The position numbers were made by a program, and so were the translations under genes. DNA of 64,000 nucleotides from Nectonema munidae. Lineage: Eukaryota > Nematomorpha > Nectonematoida > Nectonematidae. The notes beneath the pieces were generated by a model. The model was not told the origin of the DNA and searched no databases. It saw nothing but the letters and a program-made list of their open reading frames with translations. Positions 9,946 to 24,900 of this stretch are shown in pieces; the stretch's first letter is position 1, and each line of letters opens with the position of its first letter. The DNA is taken from contig JAUIRK010001052.1 of assembly GCA_030549495.1 (NCBI GenBank), positions 62,001 to 126,000 on the forward strand. The letters run 5' to 3'.

Positions 9946-12644
9946 TCATTTAATTAAATTAGAGATCAATATAAATTATATCTATAATTATGGAATATAT
10001 TTAAAAAAGAAATATTACATTTTTTTAAAAGGAATAAAATAAAGTAGAAAAAAATAACAAAAATTACACTAAATAAGAAGAAGAAACTCGTTTAAACACA
10101 TTATGATTAATATACAAGAAAAAAATTAGAAATAGGGCAAATTTAACATAAATAAGTATTATAAAGATGAGGTAGGTGAGATATTTAAACAAATTTAGAG
10201 TGCTGATACAATTTGTAAACTAGGTAGTAGTAAGGAATGAAAGCGAGTTTCTTTTCATTCAAAGAATTTATATTTAGTACTTTAATTTGATAAAGACTCG
10301 TGTGGTCGAAAATTCGTTTTATAATAACTTTGAAACTTTACTCTTTTTGTTTAAAAATTGAAAATGTAACACAAAAAATTATTTAATGTTTCAAGTGTAA
10401 TCTAATAATGTATATAATAAATATATTACTAGAAAGAATAAAATAACAAACTCCGACAAGAATTTTTTCATTTTTTGATAAATGGTTTTATCAAAATTTA
10501 ATGAAGAAATCAAAAATAAATTATTTTATCTAGGTTAAAGGACGAATTTTTTTTCGGATTATTTTTAATAACTTATTATATACTTATATATATTACTTAT
10601 TATATAAGTAACTAAGGTTTTCTTATATATCAAATAAAAACACATTTTTTAAACGTAAAGAAAAAAGTTTTTTTATTAAACTAGGGTTTATTGACTTGAA
10701 TCTATTTATATTAACCTATCTATATCAGTGGTCTATCGATATCACACACACACGGATGTTTTTCAATATAAAAATATAAGATAGAAGTACATGATGTTTA
10801 TCTTAAGTTAAGTTGTTTGTGCCATTCGCACCCATTTTTTTCAGATATCGTGTGCCCCCCCCCCCCCCCGAATGCTGAGTCCAGTTCTACCTGGACTTTC
10901 CTTCCCACTAAACGCCTACCGGCCCTTGTTACTGCATAGCTATACCTTGTTATATATATTATTTTACAAGAATGTATGTTACAAATATATAAATACAGCT
11001 GAGTGATCGATACAATCGTAACGCGAACGCTCCCAATTTGGGAAACAAACTTATTGTCTAGTGATAGCTTGATTACTAACCACGTAAAATCAGGTCGCCA
11101 GAGCACTACCTAACCGTAAAAACCTTTGAATTCTTCAGAGGAAGGAAACCAAGATAAAAAACCAGCACCCGTGTTTATCTACCATGACACTGGATATTAA
11201 TTAGTATTTTCTCAGAGAGCCTGCTCGATAAAAGAACCTATTTAGGGTTAGATTTGAATGACTATCAACTATATAATATTCCCAAAATTTTACGATAATA
11301 GTTTTTCATTGAATATATTATTCATGACAAAGTTTTAAGGCCTGTATATCGAAAAATTTCGAACTAATACAAATTCTGTTAATAATATTTTAAATATGTT
11401 TTGCTTATATTTCTGAAAACTTAAACATAATTTTTATCCATTTAGATAAAAAAAATCCAAACCTTTTACTCCAAAATATTTATTTTTAAATTTAACACAT
11501 TCGGAAAACCAAACTTTAATCTAGTTTCGTACTTAGGCAAAGAGTATGGTTGTTGGGGTAACAGAAGGTCAGGGGAAAGCAACAAAACAAAACAAAAAAT
11601 GTGAATTAAATAATGGAAAGTGGAAAGGGACTCAAAACAACAACACTTAGGACAAATGCAGCATATAGCGTTTATTAATTTTTACAGTCTAATAGTTCTA
11701 ATAATAAATCAAACGACAAAAAATTGAATAATACCGTTGTATATGGGGTGACACCTCTCACTTAAACTCACACAAATTCTTCATATCCAAATCCGTAATA
11801 TTAAGTCTAGTATATTTATATTGCATAGCATCATGGAAATACATATGTATCCAGTAATATAGCCAGAAATTTATATTTGGAGGGGCCAAATGGGGCACTA
11901 ATTATACATGCTTCAAGTGCTCCGTGCTGATCAATCAATGTACTTAGGCAAAAATACACTTTTGTGTGCATCTTTTTAATGTAATAAACACAAAAATCAA
12001 AATAAACTTAATAAATTATAATAAAATATAAATTATATAGAAAATTTTTGACTAGAAGCGATTTGCAAAAAAAGATATAGTATTCTCGAAATTTGTTTCC
12101 AATATTGTTTTGCCAGATCACTAATATATCGCTCGAACGTGACAATATTTCTTTTTAGTTTTTAAAATAACACATAAAATTTAACATAATTAAAATAAAG
12201 TAAAAGGTTTAAACAAATACGGCAAAAACTGTAGATGTCTTTATTTTTCAAGGAAAAAGTAAAAATTGCATATATTAGCGCTCTGCCAAGACAACTTCGG
12301 AATATATTACTTTTTTACAAAATTTATTCTATTTAAAGTTAATTGTTTTATTTCACGATAAGATAAAATTTATATTTCAGTAAGAAGATAAAATTTCATG
12401 TCTTTGGCCTAACTATGAAAAAGGAAGATTTCGTATTGAATTCGAACACGTTGTATAGATTACGTTACTAAACCAAAAACCTTAATATTAATTATAAAAA
12501 GTGGATTCGTACAATTACAAATTTTTTATCGTTTATTTTTTTATCATAATTTAGCAAAAATATAATAAAATATTGATTTAAATTTTATTTTTCCTCAACT
12601 TTGATTTCTCTAAAGAATTTTAAATTTTATTTTTATTCAAAAAA
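9946..12644. other. Divergent intergenic region between ATP5F1E and ACSS2
   Basis: This should contain the 5' exon and promoter of ATP5F1E and the promoter of ACSS2, but I cannot point to either. A C15 run lies at 10855-10869. A fragment near 11866-11893 (CCAGAAATTTATATTTGG then GGGGCC) looks like a worn MITE end. The 102-codon minus-strand open frame at 10798-11106 translates through the homopolymer and has no family resemblance. Confidence 0.4.
10855..10869. repeat. C15 homopolymer run
   Basis: Fifteen consecutive C. No flanking transposon end could be confirmed. Confidence 0.85.
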
Positions 12645-12925
12645 ATGATCCAAGAAAATTTGCGATGTCAAACTAATACAGATTTCTTTAAAAAATATTT
12701 TGATTCTTACACTGCTTCTATTGATAATCCTACATCATTTTGGAATAAAGAAGCAGAATTTTTTTTTTGGGAAAAGTTCCCAACTAGTTCTTGTAAATGG
12801 AATTTTGATATTTCAACAGGTCCTATCAAAATTAATTGGTTTGAAGATGGTGTGACAAACATTTCTTATAATATTTTGGAAAGGAATATTGATAAAGGAT
12901 TTGGTGAGAAATATGCTCTTATATG
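12645..12925 (+). CDS. ACSS2: ACSS2 exon 1 (residues 1-94)
   Basis: Starts at ATG 12645 in an A-rich context with a stop upstream in frame, and ends at donor gtaaat in phase 2 (TG of a Trp codon). It encodes [20 protein letters not shown] and [11 protein letters not shown], the ACAS N-terminal domain, which aligns with YNFDVTKG and NICYNVLDRN in human ACSS2. An unseen non-coding exon upstream is possible. Confidence 0.92.
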
Positions 12926-15900
12926 GTAAATGTTTATATAATTTTATTAATGAAAATACAAATATTAAATATCTGTTATATTTAAAAACTTATGTGAGTA
13001 GCTAGAAGTGGAAGTAAAGAGATATAATTTTATCTATTTACTGTTTTTTATGATTATAAAAAGGTAAGATTTATTATAATTTTCCAATTGATTACATTAT
13101 TAACCTATTTTTGCCCACTATAAGCAAACGATTTTCGAAATTCATATTAATTATAATGAATAAAGCTATCCTCTGTGTTTGTTTAAACATTGGACATAAA
13201 TGAGTTAATATCGAATAAAATTTTCGATATATTTAGCTTTATTTTGGATTTAAGAGATCAATGGTAAAAATAAACTTTAAAATGCTATTGTTATATATTT
13301 TGAAAATAGTTATTAAAATGCTCCAAAATAAGCCTTTTTTAGCTGCCTTCTCTCATGTTTTTATTTTGTAAGCGGAGTGCTTAATTTCTTGAATCGCCCT
13401 TGAATATAACGTAATTAAAATTTAATATCTATTAAAGGTTCACGTTTATTCTGAAGTTTTCTTCCATAATGTCAAAATGAAGGTGACCCACCCATTCTGG
13501 CGTAACAAAGATGAAAAAACCGTCCATCAGTTTTCAACCAGTCTTGTCACCTTATTACAAAGCACACCAGAAGTCCTCTATTTGAGTCCAATCTCTACCT
13601 CAATTAAAGTTTTCTTTGGAAAGGAAAAAATAGAAATATGTCACATGCTTTTTATTTTTTTTGAAATTAAATGTGTCTTCTTTTTTTTCCAACGAAATTT
13701 TTTTGAGCTTGAGGTTTGGCGATCAAATTGAGTCATTTTATTGAATTTGTTAGCCCAACTCATAGTAATTGGAAACATTGAACATCAATTGAAATCATAG
13801 AATCAACTAATTGGTGTAAAATACACATGAAGCAGGTAAAATGAACGGCGTACCAATCGTAAAGAAACAAAGTTATACAACTTTGAACTTTCTATGCCCT
13901 TGCTAATGATGATAAGTAGCGTGCATATTGGAAGAAATGGTAGGACGTCAAATGCCATACTTTTTTAAACCGCCTATCTTTGCAATGATTTTGTGATATT
14001 GTAACACCACAAGAATATCCACTGCCTTTTCTTCTTCTCTGTTGAGACAACAATGTTTTCAGATAAACATATCAGTAATTTCACATAGCTTTTCTCGCGT
14101 AAAATCTTTCTTCTCACCAACTAAGCTTTCATTTATAAATTCATTTACTAACAATTTTTGGAAATTTTGACTAAAAAACATTTACCTAAACATGGTATTT
14201 CGAACATTCTATAAATAAAATGTTTGAAAAGTTGCAATAAGTTTCTGACTAAACACAGTCTCATTTAGTTTCGATTCTGACTAAACACAGTCTCATTCAT
14301 AAGTGATGCCCAGGGCCGATGTTAATTTTGCCACTCCTTAAGATAACACTTTAAAATCCGAAAACCGAACAGTATTGGTATATAATATAGGTATGCAAAA
14401 TAAGAAGACAATTATTCAATTACTATTAAAGTCTTTAATATTACTAGTGAATCTTATTGAATATTGATAAAACTGGTAAAAAATTTTGAATTCATGTAAT
14501 CTCAAAATTGTTCAACTATATAGGGGATAATTATAGGATTATAGAAGCTATACAAAGTTAAAGTATGTAAATATACTAAAATATCGAATTTTATTTTTAA
14601 ATTAAATTCCTCCAAATATTTTTCTCTTGTAATTCGATCGGTGCATCCATTCATGAATGTAATCAAAATTAAGGCCTCTATTATTTCTTCGGTTCAAAAA
14701 CTTCTTTGTAAAGTAAAAATTCTAATAATTTTTTAAATGCTCCGGTGAATTAAAAAAAATGTTGACAATAAAAAATTGAATTATTTGTTTTTATAGATAT
14801 TCCAACTAAATGTGATTAAATTTAGTCAACTATAAAATACAATGATTTAAAAATTGAATTAAGATTTTTAAATAGTTGTCAATAGATTTAGACTTTACGT
14901 AAAGATTTAAAACGATGAAAGAGACCGAAATACATTTTTGTAAATACATATAAAATTTATAAATAAAATTATGTAAAAAAGCAGGAAGAAACTTGAAAGT
15001 TTGTTTTTATAAATGGAGTATAAAAATGCACTTGTATCAAATCTTTTTTTGACACACGTGTTTGTAAAAAGTTAATGTTTAATCGATAATGTTGTACTAT
15101 CCCCGCACAAGTTGAATATAGATGTTTTTTTTGAGAAAATGTCATCAATTAGTTAGAGAAAGATTTCCATTTTGCGATATGTCAACCTTGATAGCAAAAA
15201 ATTAAACTTCACTTGGCCAAGGTCTTGAGGGTCCTTGTAATGTTTTTAAGATTTTGATGAAAATCATGGACATATTAAAAAATGGCTACCCTGTAAATTT
15301 TGAAATATCTATTTACTTCAATATTTTAATATAAAAAGTGAGAATTTGGAAAGGTTTTTTTAACACAAATCATTTAAAAAATAAGAATTTAACACCATCT
15401 GTAAAATCTTTAACTTTTTCATAATGTATTTTCCTTTCTAAAATTTTCACGTTTAATAACCCAAGGTTGTGATCTGAATCCGCTGGGAAACTCTTTGCTT
15501 ATAATTGAACGCAAAAGGATTTTGGCAATAAAAAAGATTCAAGATGTTCATACATATATAACTCGATAGCAAAATACGCAATGTAATACTTGATAAACAC
15601 AACGTTTTTACACGTTAGAAAGAATTTTATGCAGTGAGTCGTGTGATCTCATAATTCGAATGAAAAGATATTACAACGAAGTGCTTATAAAAAGCTGTTT
15701 ACAAATATATCACCCATTCTCTATTTTAGCTGTCCATTTTATTTCCTGGAATTTCAAAAAATTTAATTAAAACTTTTTTTGAATGATTAGAACGAATACA
15801 ATGAAGAATAAAATAAAATGGAAACTCATGTATAAAAAATTCATACTGTATTATAGTTCTGATATATTGTTACCTTGAACTAAGATAAAAAAAATTCTTT

Positions 15901-18900
15901 AAATTTTCAGTTTTTTTAAATAAATTTGGTCCTACAAAGCACGTGAAAAATTAAAAAACTTAAAAATCATTGTAACAATTTTAACAATTGATTATAACAA
16001 TTTCATTACATAAAAAAGAACTTTGAAAATTTTCTTTTATTTTGCCCATTTGACAGCGTCCTTTTTGGTAGGTGCAACAATCGTACTTTGATCTTTTATT
16101 TTGGAGATTTTTTCCTAAATTTTTCTTCTAAGAGGTAACTGGGAAATAGTTGTCATGTTAGAGTTTTGAACTTTTTACTATAAGTTTTTCATTATTATGA
16201 ATAGAATTTGATAAAGCACAACAATAAACAGGTCGTAATGTAAACAGATTCCTGTTATATTTTTTCGTCAAAGGCATAAAACCCACTTTAGATATGAAAG
16301 GTAAATTGCAAAACATATCCTACTGAAAATTTTGAATTGAAAAATAGCCGAAAAATAGGAAACCGCCTTAGAAAATTTTTAAAATCGATTAAAACCGTAT
16401 TTGATGTCAACTCTAAATATATTCTTATATTTATGTAAACATTAGACACACATGCATAATGTGCACAAGTTTCGTAATATCTTTTATATCTCAAAAATTT
16501 ATGAATATATATCTTAACAAACAAAAAATTCCATTTTTTAAATCAAGGCTATTTTTGTTCTCATTTTTTACTCTACTAAACTTTTCTCTTGTTCTCCTTT
16601 GAAAAAGCTCCTTTGCTTTCAACAAAAAAACATACTTGGTTCACGAATATTTCCAGTAAGAAGCGGTTTTATCGAATGAATTAAGTTTGCAAACCGAGGC
16701 TTCACTGTACTTCTAAAAATTTATTCTATATCGCATTCTAAATTGGCCAGTGATACGATTTTTATTTCATTTATAGGGTTTTTAGATTATTATAGATGGC
16801 GTTAAATAAATTATATATATTTTTTTCAAAAAATCTCACTTTTTTATTCACTTATAACTTTATTGGCTCATTGTTATTTTGATGAAGAATTGAAGTTTAT
16901 TTAATTGTTTTGGATCTAACAATTTTAAATAAAAGGAAATTATTAAAATGGCGTCTAGAGGCTCAATACTGTTATCCGAGCTAATAATAATTGCCGTCAT
17001 TCGGTGGTTAAGGAAGTGTGATGAGGAGTTGGTCCTTATTTTATGCCTATCGCTTGTAAACTAAGCAGTTATGGATGAGGTGATGAGCAGGTTTATAAGT
17101 GCTGCCAGGCACGTTGCAGGTTTTCGTCCAAGCCTACCTTTCCATCCAAAACATCTTTTTGACAATGAGGTGCCGTGATAATTTGAGTGTTGATGTCGCC
17201 ACTAATGCATATGGCTTTACTTTTATTTTATTTCTAGCTACTGGAACCATATGCGTTTGGTATATTTGTCTTATATCATCTCAGATGAGTCTGATTTCAT
17301 TAATGGTATTTTGTTCTTTATATGATCAGATCACTTTTTAACAAATATATTTTTGTTATATGTATTTAAAAATATAACAATTGATCAACTTTTAATTCTA
17401 TATGGACACGAACATGGACGTAGACTAGTTCTCACATCTGGGAGGGGGGGGGGGATGTGATATACAGATATAAATACGACTATACGAGATATATTCACCG
17501 TGAAAAACAATCTAGTATATATATTGGCAGTAAAAAAGAGATTTTTTTAATAATAAATACAAAAACAGCATTTTGAACAAATGAACTTCATCTTAGACTC
17601 CAAATATTTCATGTCTTTTCTCGTTTCTGTTTGCAAACTCCTTGTCAAGATACTCAACAGATATGCTATCCAGCAGATAAGGAAGGCTCTTAAAGTGAGC
17701 TACCGCATTGAGTCTTTTTTGAGTCATGGTACTCCTCATCCAAATTGTAAGTCTTCTTAAAGTAGAAAAACTACCTTCACATTCGCTTGAGGTTTCTAGA
17801 CACACAAGAAGCAACTTCATAAGGACAACTACTTGAGGAAAAAGATTTTTAGCTTTAGATTTCATGATTTTGTACAAAGCCAACGAGTTGGACATAGAGG
17901 ACGAATTGTAGAGGGCTTTACTTGCTGAACATTAGAAAAGCTCTCGGGTATATCTTTGAAAAGAGTAGTCAAGATAATCAGTGAAAGATTCAAATAAATT
18001 TGAATTTCAAAAATTTTAATTTAATAAATATATGTACTACAAAGTATGTATTCACCGTGAACTTTTCAGATCTTTTGAAAGGAACAGCAAGCTCATGTAC
18101 CGACTGGATAGCATCTTGAACTGCAGGGTTTGCAGGAAGCATAATTAGATTAGTTACATGTGATGCGCAACGGAAATTTTTGATTTTTGCTCTTTTACTT
18201 TGGCTTGACATCCAATATATTGGCCCAACATTTTGGCTGCTCCATATGATCAAAAATCATTTTTGAAATTACTTCATCTGATGTACATGGTCCTATAAAT
18301 TCTTCAAAAATATCACGATTTTCGTCGACATAGCGAAAGCAAATGACTTCTTGCTTCACCCTAGTAATGTCTTGTGTTTCGTCAACTATGATACCAAAAG
18401 GCCGTTTTTTTGCATTTTCCGCCCTAATTTTTGATACGATCTTTTTACTGAACATTTGTATCATTGCTTCTTGGACCTGTGGTAGAAGTTTCCTTCCTCA
18501 GTTATGTGGCTTCGAATTGCCAGACCTTAACGTAAAAGAAAACGCCAGCATTTGAAAATTTTAAACAAAGCATTTTGAGCTGCTTCTTGCTATTGACGTC
18601 CATTCTGACATCAATCTCATCTTGAGGTTTTAAAGAAACCGTTGCCATTGCAAATCTGTGACATTCTGAAGCCTGGTGGATTTCGAATCTAAATAATGCT
18701 TTTTTCCAATTATTAAAGCCAATCGAAAAAAGGCTGGCTCTTTAATTATGGTTATTTTTAAGAGGCCGCGTTTTTCTCCCTGTGCACAATAGAAACAAAA
18801 CACACGAGAAGGCTCGTTGTGAATCCAACGGTAGTTTTGGTACAATACCTGAATTTTATAATATCAAATCAGCGATTTGAAACTAAAAATTAAAAATTAA

Positions 18901-21900
18901 TGAGAGCATTTTGGCATGTGTAACTTACACTATCTATATATAGTTTTTCTTCAAAATAAAAGATAGTTGGAGTATCTAAATATAAAAGTTTTTGTATAAT
19001 ACTTTTTTAATAGTCTAACAAGTTTTAAGTGTTATGTTTGTTTTGTGATATTTTTAGTAAGATTACGGAGTTACCATTCCATAGTTTTTCGCATAAATGT
19101 TGAACGTTTTGTATTTTAAATATTCATCAACTATCCAACCTTTCAAGGAATCCGAAATGGTTGTAAATTTTCTCGATACTATTCTGATATCTGTCTTTCA
19201 CCATATAACGACATTGGAGAATTTCGTTTGCGAGTAACGTAAACAAAGAATTGATCACTCAACATCAGATGAAGGAAATCCTCCTGGAACAATCAGGCGG
19301 GAAATTGGATAGCCAAAGACCATCGTTGATGTTCAGCTCTGCATTTCGAAGCATGACTAACCTCATTTAAACCTTCTCATTGCATTATCTGGTACACAGA
19401 GTGCTGACCGCTCTGTTTGTTTCTACGAATAAGGATATCTTTTGCACTTTGGGTTTTTTTTTGGGGGTTGAGCTTAATTGTATTGTTTGGTTCATAGATG
19501 AGGGGGGGGGCGGCCCCCCAAGCCCCCCAACACCCCACAAAGACAACAACGAACCTAAAGGATACGAGAGGGTTCGTCCTTTTTATTAATAAATTAAAAA
19601 AAGATCCTAAATAAAAAAAAATATAATTTTAAATATAAAAAAAAAAAAACAAACCTCCCCCTCTTTTTTTTAATCTAAAAAATGCGAGGAGGTCTTTTTA
19701 TTTTTTTTTTTTGTTTTTTTTTTTTTTTTTTTTATTTTTAATTTAATTAATAAAAAAATAAAAAAAAAAAAAAAAAAAAAAATTAAACGGATAGAAATAT
19801 GCCCCAACTGATTAATTTTCCTATTTTGTTTTTTATGTTTTATTAAATGTTCAGGTCACTTCTGTGAATTTTTTGAAGTATATATTCTAAATGAATTTGT
19901 CAATGTTGAGGGATGTTTTTCAAATTGTGACTTTTTTTATTTAAAAATTAAAATCCTCTTTTACGAGATGCCGAATATATTTACCATAATGCTAGGTTCG
20001 TGAAAAGTTGATTTGATGGATTTAGTTTTAAGGACTAATTTTATTTTTCACTTTTTTTCAACATTTTGTAACTATAAAAGACCATTTATATTTCCAAGAA
20101 ATTAATTTATAGAAATATTTTTAATTTTTTTTAAAGTATTCAAATTTCTCTAAAAATGAGATGAATAAAGTGGTGGAGTATAAAGGTTAGGTCATTTTGT
20201 TCAGACATGCATCCTGCATGGTAGGAAAACCTTAAATCGCATATGTGATAAACTTATTTTTTTATCTCTTTTGAATTATTATTTTAAAAGTCATATCTAT
20301 ATAATTAAACTTTTTTTACAAAGGATTCCAAATGAGCCAGGAGATGTTGAAATTCGCCTAACTTATAATGAACTTTACAAAAAAGTTTGCAAGTTTTCAA
20401 ATGTTCTATTGAAAAAAGGTTATATTTAAATTGTCTTCTTTCTTATGCTTCTTCTTCAAACTTTGTTTCATGTGTTTAATTTCCAACTTAAGAATACTCT
20501 TTTATGTAGTTAGATTTTTCTATTAATGAGTTGCCAAGGGGATGGTCGTTAGCATTATTTGAAAGAGGTTTTCACTTACCATGTGTTCTTTGGGGGTCTT
20601 TGTTCAAAGTTGTTCAACCTTTCATCTTGGCATTTCCCACTACCTAGCTCATAGAAGCTGTGCGTAACCATGAAAATGGTGTGAAATGATAAAATCTCGG
20701 TCCTCATATTTCTAGTATTATCAGGCAGCAAGAATGTTTCCCAAATTAAATTTAATAATCGTCTTTTAAATTTCCCGTTGTAATAAACATTTTCTTTTGT
20801 CCGAATATTTGTTAGCTCAATAGCTCTATAAATTTTTTGATTTCCATTGTTAAGCGCTCTCTGTGTAAAATAGCTGGGCGAAGTCTGGATTTATAATAGT
20901 TGAAAATGGTCCTACTTTGCGATAAATTTTTTCACTGTCTTAATGATATTTAGAAAAGAATCGAGTGTCAACCTTTGAAGAAATATATAAATTATATTCT
21001 ATTAACAAAAGTTACGTCATTTAACAGGATGCTGACAACTCTTTTGAATATTAATTACGACCTTTTAACATCACTCAGAATATGTTAAATATATTCATTT
21101 AGAGAACACAGTATAAAGTATAAACGGAATTAATCTCTGCTGATAAAGAAATGGAATATATTTCATTTCATTCTTAATACTCTCATTTGGATGTCATCTG
21201 ACATAGATATATGAAGTAGTTATGAAATATATATTTTCGAGCTAAATAATTTTCCCTATGAAATATTTTTCCCAAAAAATACTAGATACCTTTTTTATGA
21301 AAAAAGTGTCTATATTTAGCAGAAAATATTTTATAAGCCTTTAAGCAAATTTTTTATCCATAAATCGTACATGAGATACGAATTTTAAAGATATGAAGAT
21401 ATTATTTACTTTATTCAAAAGATTTAAATAACAAATACTTTTTGGAGTTACAGAACAAATTAAAATATGGAAAATGGGGGAGTTTATATATTTGACTATT
21501 TTTTTCGAGAAGAGTAACAAGAATAGAAAATTGCTATTGGTGTTAGGCATGTCAACAGTCAACGTTTTTGTCTGACACAAGGGCCTTACCGTTAATTTGA
21601 AATTTTACAAATGTCAATACCTACCATCTAGCGTCAAGCTAATCATGTATTAGTTGGAAAATTGCCCAAATTTTTATTTAATACAAATATGATTAGGTAT
21701 TTATGTCAAGATTTGGACTTTTTTGAGTCGTGGGTGCGTGCAATTAATACCTTCTGAATTATACACTTTTGTAATTATAGCTTGAAAAAGATGGAAAAAA
21801 TTAATTACGTAATTCACATACAAAAAATGAGAAAATCCGTGATGAAAACAACAATTTGAATGTTTATAGTGTTAAATGAATCGCGATTTACCGGATGTAG

Positions 21901-24900
21901 CAGTAAAAGAGTTTCATACTTTAATTTAATCGTAAAAAAATTTCTTCGAAAAAACAAAAAATGGAAGGTCCTTTTTATTTACTTGGTCATTCACTGTCTG
22001 CGGGCAAGACAGTTATGAAAGTTGACATCTGTAGACTTAATGGGGAAGATTCCAAAAGAAGGTCATTGTCTCATGTTCCATAAATCCTTGAAATAATTTT
22101 TATTGACAAATGTCGCGAATTGATAGAGCAGTTTTTCTACTCGTAAGATAAATTCTCCAATGTTGGTAAAATGTAAGTTCTTGATTTTAAATCAAGAAAA
22201 ATTCAAAAGAAAATTTTGTAGTAACTGTGTTCTTATTTTGAAAGTTGGGCACTATTTTCTTGCAATACTATTTTACCACTCTTTCAATTTGGGTTAAGCC
22301 TTTTCCTTCTCCAAATGTAACACCTTTAAAAACGGCATTTTCAGGAACTCTCACTTTTACTCTTTTTACCGTTTGGAGTTTTTGAAATAAACCTTTTTCG
22401 ATTTTAAAAATAAGTAACGAATAAGTAGACTGAACAAGTTTCTCTCAATTTTTATCCCTTACCAAACTTGATTAATCATTGGTATTTTGAATAAAACTTA
22501 TTAGATTTTACTTAGCACGTACCAAATTAGACACGCGATTGATCTATTTTATAGAAATTAGCACATTCTTTCGTCAAGCTAGGATTTTCAAGATAGATAA
22601 GAGTGAAGGGCAGCGTAAGTTATATAATTTTTCAAAAAAATGTAACCAAACCAACCTTTCTTGACCTTATCAGTGACAAAGGGAACCACCCCTCCTCCCT
22701 TAACTAAAACTTATATTGTACAAAATTGACTGAATTATATGCCTTCAAACTTTGTGACTTTTCCCAAAATCGCTAGATGCATCTTTTGACTCTAGTTAAG
22801 TGACCCTCCCACTTTAATTAAAAACTGTCAATCAAAATCAGATGTATATTTTTTTCAACAAATTGTTTATATTAATGTCTATAACTTGTAACTTAGTTTT
22901 TACATTAGATACACTTTTGGAAATTTATAATCGTATATATAGACAAACACATAACGCTTATATATAAATATTTTTTCAATAAACATAACTTTGTAAACTG
23001 TTAATGAAAATTTTGATGGATGATAAAATTGCTTCCTAAAACATTCATTCAAATTTGAAATAAAATTAATTTTTTTTATACCAAATCGACGATGCTGATT
23101 TCATTTCTTTACTCAATTTTCATAATTATGGCATGAAACATTCCGAAAGTGTGAATCAAATTGATGGTTTACACCCAAAAATTTTTATGTCCGAGAATAT
23201 TATTCAAATTTAAAAAATACAGATTTTTGTAATAAATCAACGATGCCGATTTAAATTTCAGAGTCCTTTTTCGCAATTAGGTAGTCAAAATGTCTGAAAG
23301 TGTCAATCAATTTATCGCTTTAATTTTGATAATTTTCCCCTAGAATATCAATCAAATTTTAAACACGGTATCTTTTTATACAAAATCTACCATGCTGATT
23401 TCCTTTCTCAACTCAGTTTTAGCAATTAGGATTTCAACATTTCTAAAAATTCCAATCAAATGTAAGGAAAAAGAAAATAGGATTTGAAAATTTGGGGGAA
23501 AGGGGATTTTCCTCAATTTTTATCTTTAATTTGTTCCCTTCTTTCTGCTCTCCAATCTCCACATAGTTCTTTTTCCGTGATTGGCTTTTTTTCAAAGAAT
23601 CTTTTCTGCATGCAATGAACTATTGGTAAGATTTAGTAATTTTTCTACTTTTAGGAGTGAAGAAAGGAGGCACTGTTATCTTATACATGCCAATGGTTGT
23701 GGAGTTGGCTATTTCAATGTTGGCTTGTGCACGCATAGGAGCTATTCACTCAGTCATAGTATTCGTTATTCATTCATTCTTTTTTTATCGCATCCAAGGA
23801 AAGAATTATCTTCCATAACTGGAGATATGACAACGATCTTCACGATCAGGAATCGAACCCAGACCACATGGATCCATCGACATCCTACGCTCCCATCACT
23901 AGGCCACAACCATCATCAATATTATTATTTATATTAGTCATCACATCTAAAACACATACAATAATTCGTCGACTTACGACTGTGATCGTTTTCGGGCGAC
24001 CAGCAGTAAAGCGATATGGTCTGATGTCTGTCCTTTCTTTATTGCATATTATAATTGATTGATTTGCAAAATATATACACAAATAGGCCCCCTTATGAAA
24101 AATGGCTTCGAAAATTACCCTTACATGTATAAAAATAAATTTTTGCAATTTATTCATGGCAAAATAATGTTAAAAATATGAAAACATAGGTAATCAGTGA
24201 TTCTAAAAGACATAATACAGCTGTCGTATTCTCTGAATACTTTTAGCAAAATTGCAAAAAATTTAAATAGATTTCGGCCCCCTATAAAAAATTTCTGGAT
24301 CCGTCACTGCACAAAACCCAAAATTTTTAATTTACTTTTTAAGCATACCGAAATAGATTTTTGATCAGTGGTAAAGTCAATCAATCGTAAGTTGCATAGT
24401 TCGTAGATCAAAGAATGACTGTATAAGCAGTACTTCCTTTAAGAATTAACGGTAGGGTTTTTTTATCGTCAAGAACTAATTTTTTTCGGCAATTGTTCAA
24501 CAGTTTATTTAAAAATGCTGTTTTAGTATCTTCTATTCCCAATATTCAACAAAAATTTCAAAATTGACTGTACAAACTCTTTTATGTTGGCTATAGACAA
24601 ATTGTTAATTCTAAAAAATTGGTGGTGGTGTTAAAATGAGAGTAAATGTCTATAGCTCTTGCCAAAAGGCGGATTTCTCGGTGGTAAAGCTTAGCGGAAA
24701 CACTGTGCACATATATATAACTGTGCCATTAAAATCTATGTGACGTTTAGTGTACCGCAACTCGGGTGGATCATAATAATTCTCAAATTAAATTGCAAGT
24801 ATCCTTATCCCATACATGTATGTTCAAAGTACAAAGTATAATTTTAATGATTTTTAGCACTCATATTTGATAATTTGGAAAAGAGGACTTTACGTTGGCT

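Larger units (their letters stand above)
12926..20323 (+). other. ACSS2 intron 1 (7.4 kb)
   Basis: Second-longest intron. It contains a piggyBac MITE (13104-13204), a ZMYM1-like hAT remnant (17593-18845) and the A/T- and G/C-rich hairpin region 19502-19783. The rest is AT-rich sequence in which I recognise nothing; a 38-codon open frame at 16948-17064 resembles no family. Confidence 0.85.

Noticed and set aside
10798-11106. 102-codon minus-strand open frame near ATP5F1E
   Set aside because: It translates through the C15 run (poly-glycine), has no family resemblance, and its middle is typical of translated AT-rich noncoding sequence.
16948-17064. 38-codon frame starting M-A-S-R-G-S in a less AT-rich patch
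   Set aside because: Too short, no homologue recognised, and later frames in the same patch are broken.
23868-24157. Overlapping open frames on both strands after exon 3
   Set aside because: They lie over the SINE and the MITE, and neither translation resembles a protein family.
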